Counted from the stretch's first letter, positions 1 through 5,925 are shown. The stretch is DNA of 5,925 nucleotides from an uncultured Peptococcaceae bacterium (GCA_902492275.1 CABUKW010000166.1:1-5925); one strand, 5' to 3'. The notes: generated by a model not told the origin, from the letters alone. Made by a program: numbers and translations.

Positions 1-571
1 CGCTGCTAAATGGCAATACACACCCACCATTCATACCTGCTGCCACAATCATCATGATGCAAAAAGAGATTAAATGGTCATTTCTAGGTATTTTGCATTC
101 GTCTGCGACTTTTAAAATAAGAGACCAAAGTAAGAAAATCGCTGCCAAGCTAGCCCCCAAAATGCTGAGAATAAACGCTCCAAATACTATGCCCCCAATC
201 AATAACCATGGCGATTTACGAAAGATTTTTCGCTTCAAAAACCAGTCTGCCAGAAAATCAGTCAGTCCAGCTTCTTCTAACGCGCCGGCAAATACCATGG
301 TGACCAAAATCATAATCAAAGAAACATTTCCAATCCCAGCAGCAAAAGATGATAATACCGTTCCTGCACCAATCACACCCAAACCGACAAATCCAAAAAT
401 ACTGGGCCAAATTAAATCAATAAAAATCCAACCGTAAAGAACACCAGCAAAAATACCTAACACTTTCATACCCGATTCTGTAATACTGCCAAAAGGCGGG
501 CATAAACAAACAACGACAGTCAATAGCATCATTATAATAAAATGTATCCATCTTCTTTTTTGCATATCCAT
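1..571 (-). CDS. SLC13/DASS-like anion permease, N-terminal part (cut by left edge)
   Basis: This is a membrane transporter of which the first 190 residues are visible; the reading frame is open to the window edge. The start is ATG at 571, because a GGGGGA ribosome binding site (581-586) lies 9 nt upstream; a second ATG at 565 would be 15 nt away. After a short basic head (QKRRW), hydrophobic segments lie at about residues 9-27, 35-53, 56-76, 82-98, 121-155 and 167-187. Glycine-rich stretches, an acidic-amphipathic loop (ALEEAGLTDFLADWF, 97-111) and a basic cytoplasmic-type loop (LKRKIFRK, 112-119) fit the first half of the SLC13/CitMHS ion-transporter superfamily. Residues 172-187 (IMMIVAAGMNGGCVLPF) resemble the first visible residues of the permease at the other end of the window, so the two are likely paralogues. 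It lies 79 bp downstream of the phosphohydrolase gene and may be co-transcribed with it. The substrate is unknown; dicarboxylates, sulfate or other small anions are typical of the superfamily. Confidence 0.82.
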   Translation of the reverse strand, partial: MDMQKRRWIHFIIMMLLTVVVCLCPPFGSITESGMKVLGIFAGVLYGWIFIDLIWPSIFGFVGLGVIGAGTVLSSFAAGIGNVSLIMILVTMVFAGALEEAGLTDFLADWFLKRKIFRKSPWLLIGGIVFGAFILSILGASLAAIFLLWSLILKVADECKIPRNDHLISFCIMMIVAAGMNGGCVLPFSS

Positions 572-580
572 AGAAAATTC

Positions 581-586
581 TCCCCC
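581..586 (-). promoter_or_regulatory. Ribosome binding site of the left-edge permease
   Basis: The minus strand reads GGGGGA here, inside AAAGGGGGAGAA. It ends 9 nt before the ATG at 571. This spacing favours that start over the in-frame ATG two codons further on. Confidence 0.7.
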
Positions 587-598
587 TTTATTACAAAA

Positions 599-635
599 TG
601 TGACCGACCTACCCAACATATATAAGCCGGTCACA
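599..635 (-). other. Hairpin between hydrolase and permease genes, possible attenuator or weak terminator
   Basis: TGTGACCG (599-606) is perfectly complementary to CGGTCACA (628-635), giving an 8-bp stem around a 21-nt loop. In the minus-strand transcript the stem is followed by TTTTGTAAT. That is a short U-run, so the element could end or attenuate transcription after the hydrolase gene, whose stop lies 16 nt upstream. The large loop and four-base U-run make it a weak terminator. It could instead be an RNA processing or stabilising stem, or a DNA operator, as the TGTGA/TCACA ends suggest. Confidence 0.4.
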
Positions 636-650
636 ACGGAAAACTAGAAT

Positions 651-2684
651 TTATACTTCTTCGGCAAAAATCTGATATGCCGGTGCGCCTTCACACTGGG
701 CTGGCATCCGAACGCCGCCTAACACTGCCATTGTAGGCGCTACATCGACTTCTCGAATAACACGCTCTGTATAAAATCCCTGTTTCACACCTGCGCCAGA
801 AGCAATAAAAATTGGAGAAACAGAAGTATCGGCATGCCCCCGCAAGGTAGATAACGCATCTCCGTGAACTCTGTTGAAGCCTTCTTCTAACCAATAAAGA
901 ATATCGCCTGATTCAGGTCCATCCAAACCCAACAGTGCGGCCTCTTGATTTCTAATGGCAAGACTAATAATTCGTTTCCCATCTTTATTGCGGTAGGCAT
1001 ATAAATCATCTATAATCTGCCGTTCTAATTCATATTTATCAGCAGGATCTACGATACCGTATTCATAACGGCCTCTTAAATTAATATAGATATGGTTGCC
1101 ACGGCTGGCCACAGCTCTCGTTTTTGCATAATCAATTTCCCGAAGTTCTTCTCCTTTCTCATTCCGTTTCATGACAGTATAACCTAATTCCCGCATAATG
1201 GTTGTATTGACAACAAAGCCATCGCCCAATCCTGGCGGTACATCTGGTTCTTCCTTGCATAACAAACCATGGTCAGACGTAATAATGACTGTCCAGCCCT
1301 TATCAAGCAAATGAATAAAATCTCCTAAATATCTATCTGTGTCAATATATAGCTGCTGGAACAATTTTTCATAGACTTCTTCTTGTTCCAAATCGCCAAA
1401 GCCATTGTGGTGTTCAAAAAAGCAGTGTGCAAAATTATCCACGTTATGATAATGGCTGTAGACAACCTCATAGTTTTCCTGTTCAATCAGGTAATTAATC
1501 GCTTTAGCCTGCCAATCGCCATACTCCCGCCAGGTTCGATACATAAATTGTTCCATTAGATAAGGCGAAGCTCCTAAATTATTTTGCAATTCAAAACTGG
1601 GAACATAGCCTGCATGGTTTACAACATCTGTATATAGATGTTTGGGCCAGAACAAATCATCACAATCTTTTTTCATGGCATTGCCCAGCCACAATTTAAA
1701 GCCTGTACCTTCTGGCGCACAATCCAATAGAATAACGCCTCGCGTCACTGCTATTTTTTCATCATTTTTATCTAAAAGTTCATCTTCCATGTATACGATG
1801 TATTCACCATTTTTAATTGTCGCCAAAGGCTTTTCCGCTTTTTTGGACGTATATAGCTCTACCGTATCATATATACCATGTTCTCCTTTTTTCAACAAAC
1901 CTACGCGACGAACTTTCCCTTCACACAGCATCAGAGAGAATTCCTTGGCATCTGTTGGCGCATTCAACCAGCCTCGAGCTGGTTTCAATGGTTCTTCAGT
2001 TGTGAAAGGTTTATCATTGCCAAAGTTCTGACTCTCTCCTTCATAAGGATTCATAGAAATGGGCTGCGGCTCTGGCATAGATAAACTGGCCATGCAATCG
2101 GCTGCATCATTCTTTTCTACTTCCAGACCATCTACGATACAGCCTGCACCATTCATACGTACTCCTTCAAAAGCATGTTCTTCTTCGTTCTTTATATTTT
2201 CATCCATCACATAAATCTTACATTGATCCACAGTTCCAATTGTATAATTAACACTGGTCGGCTGTGTACCCTCTACTACATGTAAATTTGGGCTGTCACT
2301 GGTTGGAGGCCAGGAACAGCCAGGCCAATGCCAAACCAAGGTTTTTTTGCCCGCTTCTGCAAATACATTCCACAGGGGCTCCGCTTTACACCGTCTGGAG
2401 TCATTTGCATACACAAAGGTATCGATTTTCGTCGGATGCTGGCTCCAAAAGCAGGTAATACCATGTGTAGCTGGATTGGCACCGGTAGATAGCGTGGTCC
2501 ACATAGGCGGCGTAATTGTAGGTACACCGCCCAGTAAAACCAAATCCTCACGGGCAGAACCTCGCTCTAAATATTTTTTTACATTAGGCATAATACCCAT
2601 ATCCACATATTTTCTCGTTAAACGTGGGTCCATACCATCCACGCCCAAAACTATGATTTTTTCTGTTAAGGCTTCTCGTTTCAT
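651..2684 (-). CDS. Cytoplasmic alkaline-phosphatase-superfamily phosphohydrolase (COG3379-like)
   Basis: This is a predicted two-metal phosphohydrolase or phosphodiesterase of the alkaline phosphatase/nucleotide pyrophosphatase superfamily, 677 aa. Visible motifs, numbered from the chosen start: first metal ligand D16 in VLGVDGMDP; PTITPPMWTTLSTG with T58 just before PP in the nucleophile position of the NPP family; NPATHGI (71-76); D416 and H420 in HNVDNFAH; D471-H472 in ITSDHG; H617 in LRGHAD. All expected ligands are therefore present. The nucleophile is Thr and there is no C/S-x-P-x-R motif, so it is not a formylglycine sulfatase. No signal peptide is seen, so it should act in the cytoplasm. 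Residues ~160-340 have no motif I recognise and look like an inserted or cap region that could set substrate choice. The ATG at 2684 is chosen because GGAGGG sits 10 nt upstream; a TTG codon at 2708 extends the frame but lies upstream of that site. A separate 5' region and the terminator upstream suggest its own promoter. The substrate is unknown. Confidence 0.88.
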   Translation of the reverse strand: MKREALTEKIIVLGVDGMDPRLTRKYVDMGIMPNVKKYLERGSAREDLVLLGGVPTITPPMWTTLSTGANPATHGITCFWSQHPTKIDTFVYANDSRRCKAEPLWNVFAEAGKKTLVWHWPGCSWPPTSDSPNLHVVEGTQPTSVNYTIGTVDQCKIYVMDENIKNEEEHAFEGVRMNGAGCIVDGLEVEKNDAADCMASLSMPEPQPISMNPYEGESQNFGNDKPFTTEEPLKPARGWLNAPTDAKEFSLMLCEGKVRRVGLLKKGEHGIYDTVELYTSKKAEKPLATIKNGEYIVYMEDELLDKNDEKIAVTRGVILLDCAPEGTGFKLWLGNAMKKDCDDLFWPKHLYTDVVNHAGYVPSFELQNNLGASPYLMEQFMYRTWREYGDWQAKAINYLIEQENYEVVYSHYHNVDNFAHCFFEHHNGFGDLEQEEVYEKLFQQLYIDTDRYLGDFIHLLDKGWTVIITSDHGLLCKEEPDVPPGLGDGFVVNTTIMRELGYTVMKRNEKGEELREIDYAKTRAVASRGNHIYINLRGRYEYGIVDPADKYELERQIIDDLYAYRNKDGKRIISLAIRNQEAALLGLDGPESGDILYWLEEGFNRVHGDALSTLRGHADTSVSPIFIASGAGVKQGFYTERVIREVDVAPTMAVLGGVRMPAQCEGAPAYQIFAEEV

Positions 2685-2694
2685 AATCGCTTTT

Positions 2695-2700
2695 CCCTCC
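2695..2700 (-). promoter_or_regulatory. Ribosome binding site that sets the hydrolase start
   Basis: The minus strand reads GGAGGG, separated by 10 nt from the ATG at 2684. A longer frame beginning with TTG at 2708 would contain this site within its own coding sequence, which argues for the shorter 677-residue protein. Confidence 0.75.
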
Positions 2701-2750
2701 ATATACAAATTTCTGATATAAGAATAGGTTGTAGCAGTTCGACGGCCATC

Positions 2751-2791
2751 TATCTAATCAACAACTATCTTTTATGTATTTATCTTATCAA
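2751..2791 (-). repeat. Pair of 11-bp direct repeats, TTGATwAGATA
   Basis: The minus strand carries TTGATAAGATA (2791-2781) and TTGATTAGATA (2761-2751). They differ at one base and their starts are 30 bp apart, close to three helical turns. They flank the candidate -10 upstream of the hydrolase gene and could be half-sites for a regulator. In AT-rich DNA a chance match remains possible. Confidence 0.35.
2764..2791 (-). promoter_or_regulatory. Weak promoter candidate upstream of the hydrolase gene
   Basis: On the minus strand TTGATA (2791-2786, five of six matches to the -35 consensus) is followed after 16 nt by GATAGT (2769-2764, four of six matches to the -10 consensus). The region is AT-rich and lies between a terminator and a gene, so a promoter is expected, but the -10 is poor and other placements are possible. 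The -35 overlaps the 11-bp palindrome ATCAATTTGAT (2787-2797). Confidence 0.25.
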
Positions 2792-2820
2792 TTTGATTTA
2801 TTTATAGGAAGTGCCGTATT

Positions 2821-2867
2821 TTTGCACAAATTTACTGCAATCAAAAGTTGCAGCCAATTTATGCAAA
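2821..2867. repeat. 47-bp nested inverted repeat upstream of the hydrolase gene
   Basis: The outer arms TTTGCACAAATT (2821-2832) and AATTTATGCAAA (2856-2867) are inverted copies with one mismatch. The inner arms CTGCAA (2835-2840) and TTGCAG (2848-2853) are perfect. Both pairs share the same centre at 2844, with a 7-nt loop, so 17 of 20 positions pair. In a minus-strand transcript two of the three mismatches would be G-U wobbles. No U-run follows on that strand. It is therefore either an operator for a dimeric regulator of the hydrolase gene or a structured RNA element, rather than a second terminator. Confidence 0.5.
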
Positions 2868-2869
2868 AC

Positions 2870-2912
2870 AAAAAAACAGAACCCTTGCCATCTTGAAGGG
2901 TTCTGCTTTTTT
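2870..2912 (-). terminator. Intrinsic terminator of the ferredoxin-flavoprotein unit, probably bidirectional
   Basis: CAGAACCCTT (2877-2886) and AAGGGTTCTG (2896-2905) form a perfect 10-bp stem with a 9-nt loop. On the minus strand it is followed by seven T, one G and four T (2876-2865). On the plus strand it is followed by a C and six T (2907-2912). The stem begins 28 nt after the flavoprotein stop codon, so it should end that transcription unit and isolate the hydrolase gene downstream. Confidence 0.88.
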
Positions 2913-2932
2913 CTATCTATGCCTATTCTTTT

Positions 2933-4612
2933 TTATTTCACTTTATCACGCCATTCCAGCACCACTTCTCCATCGGCAGCTTTGCGGATGGTCTGGAACT
3001 TATTGTTCAGCAGCGGATTGGTAAAGGTATAATCAATTCTTCTGTGCATGCCGCGGCTTTCCTTCCGATTGCGGGAGGTGATCGCCACAGCTTCAGCCAG
3101 GTCAATCAAATCAAACAATTCCATGGTGCGCATCAGCTGATGGGCGTCCTCGCAGCCAATTTCCTGCCGAGCATAGGATTTCAAATCGCCCAGGTATTTG
3201 ATACCGGCCCGCATCATGTCTTCGGAGCGTACTTTTAAGCCGATATAATCATTCATGATAACCTGCAGGGAGGAATTGGCTTCTAACCATTGCGCGCCGT
3301 TTGTCCGGTTCATCAGCTGATTGTAAAAATCGGCCCGTTGGGCAATGAGCGGATGACCGCTGACATCATAATCTTCCACTGTTTTTACATAGGCAGCCAC
3401 CGATTCGCCGGCGATATCGCCCCACACAGAAGCGCTGGTGATATTGCCCCGTACATTGCCGCAGCAAATACCGGCCGCATAAATACCGGGCACATTGGTG
3501 CTGGCGTCCAGTCCAATGTCAATGCCCCTTTGGGCTAAGGAATAATCATAGGTGCCGAATTCAATCATACTCTTGTGCAAATCAATATGCCGCTGTTCCA
3601 GATAATCGGTGATAGAGTCAATGCCTTCACATTGGAACTGCTGATGCTGATAGGCGTGGTCATCTTCCGTATAACCGGTGCAGTTCATATAGGTTGGCCC
3701 CTGTGCGCTTTCCAGCCGGTCGCCGAAAATGCCGGGATATATATCCATCATGGCATCGCCCCGTTTGCGGTCCGGCTTGTCGGTGAATGGACTGATAGAA
3801 TCGCCGTTAATATCAGACAATACACCAAACCAGGTGGCTTTCCCAGAGCGGGCAAAGCCTTTTACGCCGGCATGACGGTAAGGCACATCGATATTGACCA
3901 GCTTAGCGCCAGCCCGATAGGCGATGGCAGCGCCGCCGGCAGCGGCCGGACAGCTATGGGTGTTGAAAATATAGGCCGGATTTACGTTGGGATACATGCG
4001 CATAGCTTGTGCTGTAGCCACCAGCACTGCTTTGGCCTGAAATACGATAATTTCCGGTTCATCTTCAGCCAAGCTAAAACCGATTGCACCAACGGCACGA
4101 CCTTCGTCATTGGTGAGAATGTCGTTAATAAATACCTTATTCATAATCTTGGCGCCGTTTTTACGTGCTTCTTTGGTCAGGCACATTTTTTGATTATGAC
4201 CGTCGTATTTTAAATGGTAGCATTGCCGTTCCGGCATGGTGTGTCCTTCAAAGCGGTATTCACCGGTTGGCTTCATATTGATGCCATAAGATTCCCACCG
4301 TTCTACAATGCTCTTAGTGCGCAGCATCATTTTTTTCAGCATGGCTGGGTCTTGCCAGGGACCGCCTTCCATCCCTTCGCTGATTTCACTGATCACTTTC
4401 TGAAAATCATCGCCGTGACACTCGGGAATATAGCACATATAATGGTCATTACCGCCGCAGCCAGAGCCAGAACGGCGTGTATCTGCTTTTTCTGCAATCA
4501 GTACATCAACGCCTAATGCTGCCGCTGTAATAGCCGATTGCAGGCCGGCTACACCGCCGCCGATAATTAAATAATCTGTTTTTACAATATCTTTACGAAT
4601 TTTGACTTCCAT
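2933..4612 (-). CDS. AprA-like FAD-dependent oxidoreductase (fumarate reductase/succinate dehydrogenase flavoprotein superfamily)
   Basis: This is a predicted soluble flavoprotein that exchanges electrons with the ferredoxin encoded just upstream, 559 aa. The N-terminal Rossmann fold shows GGGVAG (18-23) with the ribose-binding acidic residue in AEKA (E41), then RRSGSGCGGN (46-55), the FAD loop typical of the superfamily. GIYAAGICCGNVRGN (376-390) is the second FAD-contact segment, and ESRGMHRRIDY (518-528) is the C-terminal helical-domain signature (ExRG-xHxRxDY). Compared from memory with APS reductase AprA, N55 and R246 in the VPYRHAGVKG segment fall where AprA has substrate-contacting Asn and Arg; the Trp near the AprA flavin seems absent. 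AprA is usually near 620-660 aa, so this is a compact relative. No signal peptide or heme-binding motif is seen. GAGAGAGGT lies 8 nt before the ATG, and the gap to the ferredoxin stop is 18 nt, so the two are co-translated in aprBA order. The substrate is not deducible: the superfamily includes fumarate, APS and other reductases. Confidence 0.9.
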   Translation of the reverse strand: MEVKIRKDIVKTDYLIIGGGVAGLQSAITAAALGVDVLIAEKADTRRSGSGCGGNDHYMCYIPECHGDDFQKVISEISEGMEGGPWQDPAMLKKMMLRTKSIVERWESYGINMKPTGEYRFEGHTMPERQCYHLKYDGHNQKMCLTKEARKNGAKIMNKVFINDILTNDEGRAVGAIGFSLAEDEPEIIVFQAKAVLVATAQAMRMYPNVNPAYIFNTHSCPAAAGGAAIAYRAGAKLVNIDVPYRHAGVKGFARSGKATWFGVLSDINGDSISPFTDKPDRKRGDAMMDIYPGIFGDRLESAQGPTYMNCTGYTEDDHAYQHQQFQCEGIDSITDYLEQRHIDLHKSMIEFGTYDYSLAQRGIDIGLDASTNVPGIYAAGICCGNVRGNITSASVWGDIAGESVAAYVKTVEDYDVSGHPLIAQRADFYNQLMNRTNGAQWLEANSSLQVIMNDYIGLKVRSEDMMRAGIKYLGDLKSYARQEIGCEDAHQLMRTMELFDLIDLAEAVAITSRNRKESRGMHRRIDYTFTNPLLNNKFQTIRKAADGEVVLEWRDKVK

Positions 4613-4630
4613 GATTCTGCACCTCTCTCA

Positions 4631-4876
4631 CTAATTCTTTTTCTCTTCTGGAATTTCCATCGCAAACATCATGTGGGACAATGGATACCGCATGGTAATG
4701 GCTTGTTTTGGACAATCCTTTACACAAGCCCGGCAATGCCAGCATTCATAAGGATATTTTACAACAACGTGCTTCTTGCCGGTTTCGTCTTTCTGATAGC
4801 GGATCACATCCAACGGACATATCTGTGCGCAAGTTCCGCATTCTACGCATTTCTCTTTATCAATTACTGGTGGCAT
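4631..4876 (-). CDS. 2[4Fe-4S] ferredoxin, AprB-like small electron-transfer subunit
   Basis: This 81-residue ferredoxin holds two complete cluster motifs: C10, C13, C16, C20-P and C45, C48, C51, C55-P, each CxxCxxCxxxCP. That predicts two [4Fe-4S] clusters. The insert between them (about 21-44) is charged and lacks cysteine. After the last cysteine a ~25-residue tail (KQAITMRYPLSHMMFAM) ends in a charged EEKKN. In AprB the equivalent tail is far longer and wraps around AprA, so this is a trimmed version (AprB is ~150 aa). AGAGGTG lies 7 nt before the ATG at 4876. The flavoprotein starts 18 nt after its stop, so the two very likely form a complex in the cytoplasm, with the ferredoxin relaying electrons to or from the FAD. 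A stand-alone ferredoxin serving several enzymes is the alternative. Confidence 0.93.
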   Translation of the reverse strand: MPPVIDKEKCVECGTCAQICPLDVIRYQKDETGKKHVVVKYPYECWHCRACVKDCPKQAITMRYPLSHMMFAMEIPEEKKN

Positions 4877-4949
4877 ACACCAACACCTCTTTCTCTATGT
4901 TTTCTCTGCTTTTCTCAAATTTTATTTTTATTAAGGAATCTTTTCTTGA

Positions 4950-4980
4950 CAAGCGGAACGCCATATCGCCGCCCCGCTTG
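4950..4980 (-). other. Hairpin between permease and ferredoxin genes
   Basis: CAAGCGG (4950-4956) pairs with CCGCTTG (4974-4980) around a 17-nt loop, beginning 6 nt after the permease stop. No T-run follows on the minus strand, so it does not look like an intrinsic terminator. A 3'-stabilising or processing stem that sets different levels of permease and ferredoxin mRNA is plausible. The rest of the 110-bp gap is AT-rich and purine-biased on the minus strand, with no clear promoter. Confidence 0.35.
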
Positions 4981-4986
4981 CTATAT

Positions 4987-5925
4987 TTAAAATAAGAAAG
5001 TACCTAAACCAACGGTTACAACTGCAATCGCCAGCCAAGACACCAATATGATAACCGGCGCTGTTTTCCAAATGGCTGCTGTATCGCACCACTCGTTACC
5101 ATGCAGCAATGCGGCACTGGAGCTGGCAGCCGGCGTTAAGAAAGCCAGATGCACGCACATGACAACCATGATAACTGATAACTGTGGGCTGATGCCGGCT
5201 GCTGTACAATAGCTGTATACGATTGGCATCAAAGCTACACCGATAGCACCGTTATTCATAAAGTTGGTCACTACGGTAGCGATCAAACCGATGACAACCA
5301 TAAAAAAGATTGGCGACCGACCTCCGAAGATAGGATCTAAGATTACCATCAGCATGGCGGTGATACCGCTTTCTTCTGCACTCATAGCAGCGGATAAGGG
5401 CTGTACCAGCGCCAGCAACAGGATGATGCCCCAAGTAACGCCGGAATCTACCATCTTTTTAAAGGGCAGAAGCGGTTTGCCGTCTACCTTAATACAACAC
5501 ATCACAGCTACTAGGAAGATACAAATCCCTGTGTTGCCAATCGCCGATAGGAATTGGGTCAGGAAAAATGTTTTTGGTAAGAAACTAGGAATCAATAACA
5601 TAATCACCAGAGCAAATAAGAAGCACAACACAATCTTCTGTACCTTGTTCAGCATCAAACTGCCGTCGTTATCCAGCTTGCTGGTATCTAACGCCATCAA
5701 TTTACTCATATCCGGTTTAAATACATATTTACCGATTAAGATAAACAGCAACGAGCAAACTACACAACAGACAATCGAAATCAACATATATTTTCCATAT
5801 TCGATGCTAACGCCAGACATGGTTTCAAAAGCGCCCATTACCGTTAATGGAACCTGTTTGAACGGAATCATGGACATCCCTACCTGAGCGGCAAATACAA
5901 TACCGAAGATCATCATGGTTGGATA
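4987..5925 (-). CDS. SLC13/DASS-like anion permease, C-terminal part (cut by right edge)
   Basis: This is a membrane transporter with 312 residues visible. The frame is open to the edge (Tyr-Pro-Thr precede the first visible Met at 5916 and no ribosome binding site is present), so the true start lies outside. Numbering from that Met, hydrophobic segments lie near 2-19, 42-64, 94-113, 121-141, 159-176, 183-195, 201-218, 223-237, 245-262 and 285-308. TNFMNNGAIGVALMPI (217-232) corresponds to the conserved second anion-binding hairpin of the SLC13/DASS family, which in characterised members carries Ser-Asn-Thr; here it is Asn-Asn-Gly. LTPAASSSAALLHGN (260-274) matches the conserved Pro-Ala segment near the C terminus of SLC13-type carriers. 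It is upstream of the ferredoxin-flavoprotein pair (110-bp gap) and probably supplies their substrate or exports a product. SLC13/CitMHS members are ~430-500 aa, so about two thirds is present. The substrate is unknown. Confidence 0.85.
   Translation of the reverse strand, partial: YPTMMIFGIVFAAQVGMSMIPFKQVPLTVMGAFETMSGVSIEYGKYMLISIVCCVVCSLLFILIGKYVFKPDMSKLMALDTSKLDNDGSLMLNKVQKIVLCFLFALVIMLLIPSFLPKTFFLTQFLSAIGNTGICIFLVAVMCCIKVDGKPLLPFKKMVDSGVTWGIILLLALVQPLSAAMSAEESGITAMLMVILDPIFGGRSPIFFMVVIGLIATVVTNFMNNGAIGVALMPIVYSYCTAAGISPQLSVIMVVMCVHLAFLTPAASSSAALLHGNEWCDTAAIWKTAPVIILVSWLAIAVVTVGLGTFLF

Noticed and set aside
54..437. Open frame of 127 codons on the plus strand
   Set aside because: It lies antisense to the left-edge permease, whose minus-strand frame has a ribosome binding site and membrane segments. 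The plus-strand product has no recognisable features.
651..2684. Sulfatase identity for the AlkP-superfamily enzyme, suggested by the AprBA-like neighbours
   Set aside because: The formylglycine motif C/S-x-P-x-R is absent and the nucleophile position is Thr, as in phosphodiesterase-type members.
2685..2708. N-terminal extension of the hydrolase beginning at a TTG codon
   Set aside because: The GGAGGG ribosome binding site lies inside this extension and is correctly spaced for the ATG at 2684.
3575..4213. Open frame of 212 codons on the plus strand
   Set aside because: It is fully antisense to the FAD oxidoreductase, which has clear cofactor motifs. The antisense product shows no family signature, and GC-richer coding DNA often leaves such frames open.
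2933..4876. Calling the redox pair dissimilatory APS reductase (aprA/aprB)
   Set aside because: Both proteins are much shorter than the real subunits, the AprB tail is missing and no sulfate-activation genes are visible, so only the family resemblance is supported.
4946..4951. TTGACA on the plus strand resembling a -35 box
   Set aside because: No -10 element lies 16-18 nt downstream and there is no plus-strand gene to serve; it is partly inside a hairpin arm.
5264..5887. Open frame of 207 codons on the plus strand
   Set aside because: It is antisense to the right-edge permease and its product shows no family signature; the membrane-protein frame on the minus strand explains the region.

Overview
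The window looks like a metabolic gene cluster from an anaerobic bacterium. The protein families, strong GGAGG-type ribosome binding sites, roughly mid-40s GC (judged by eye) and an anaerobic FAD/iron-sulfur pair suggest a Firmicute, most plausibly of the Negativicutes. That placement is an inference, because there is no rRNA or other marker gene. All five supported genes lie on the minus strand, so the cluster is read from high to low coordinates.

Layout in transcription order. (1) 5925-4987 is the C-terminal ~312 residues of a multi-pass SLC13/DASS-like anion permease, cut by the right edge. (2) 4876-4631 is an 81-residue 2[4Fe-4S] ferredoxin. (3) 4612-2933 is a 559-residue FAD oxidoreductase of the fumarate reductase/AprA superfamily. 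The ferredoxin-then-flavoprotein order matches aprBA, but both proteins are much smaller than genuine APS reductase subunits. (4) A strong, potentially bidirectional intrinsic terminator (about 2870-2912) closes this unit 20 bp past the flavoprotein stop. (5) A 248-bp intergenic region follows. Besides the terminator it holds a 47-bp nested inverted repeat, an 11-bp direct repeat spaced by 30 bp, and a weak promoter candidate. (6) 2684-651 is a 677-residue cytoplasmic alkaline-phosphatase-superfamily hydrolase (COG3379-like) with its metal ligands and Thr nucleophile intact. (7) A 79-bp gap with an 8-bp-stem hairpin leads to (8) 571-1, the N-terminal 190 residues of a second SLC13-like permease, cut by the left edge.

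How the parts may work together (inference): each half pairs one anion permease with cytoplasmic enzymes. The upstream unit would import an organic or inorganic anion and pass electrons between a ferredoxin and a flavin site. The downstream unit would import or export an anion linked to hydrolysis of a phosphate ester or similar compound. The substrates cannot be read from the sequence. The most interesting aspect is the compact AprBA-like redox pair tied to a permease, with no sat, qmo or hdr gene visible, next to a hydrolase-permease pair. I saw no RNA genes, CRISPR arrays, insertion sequences or broken genes.
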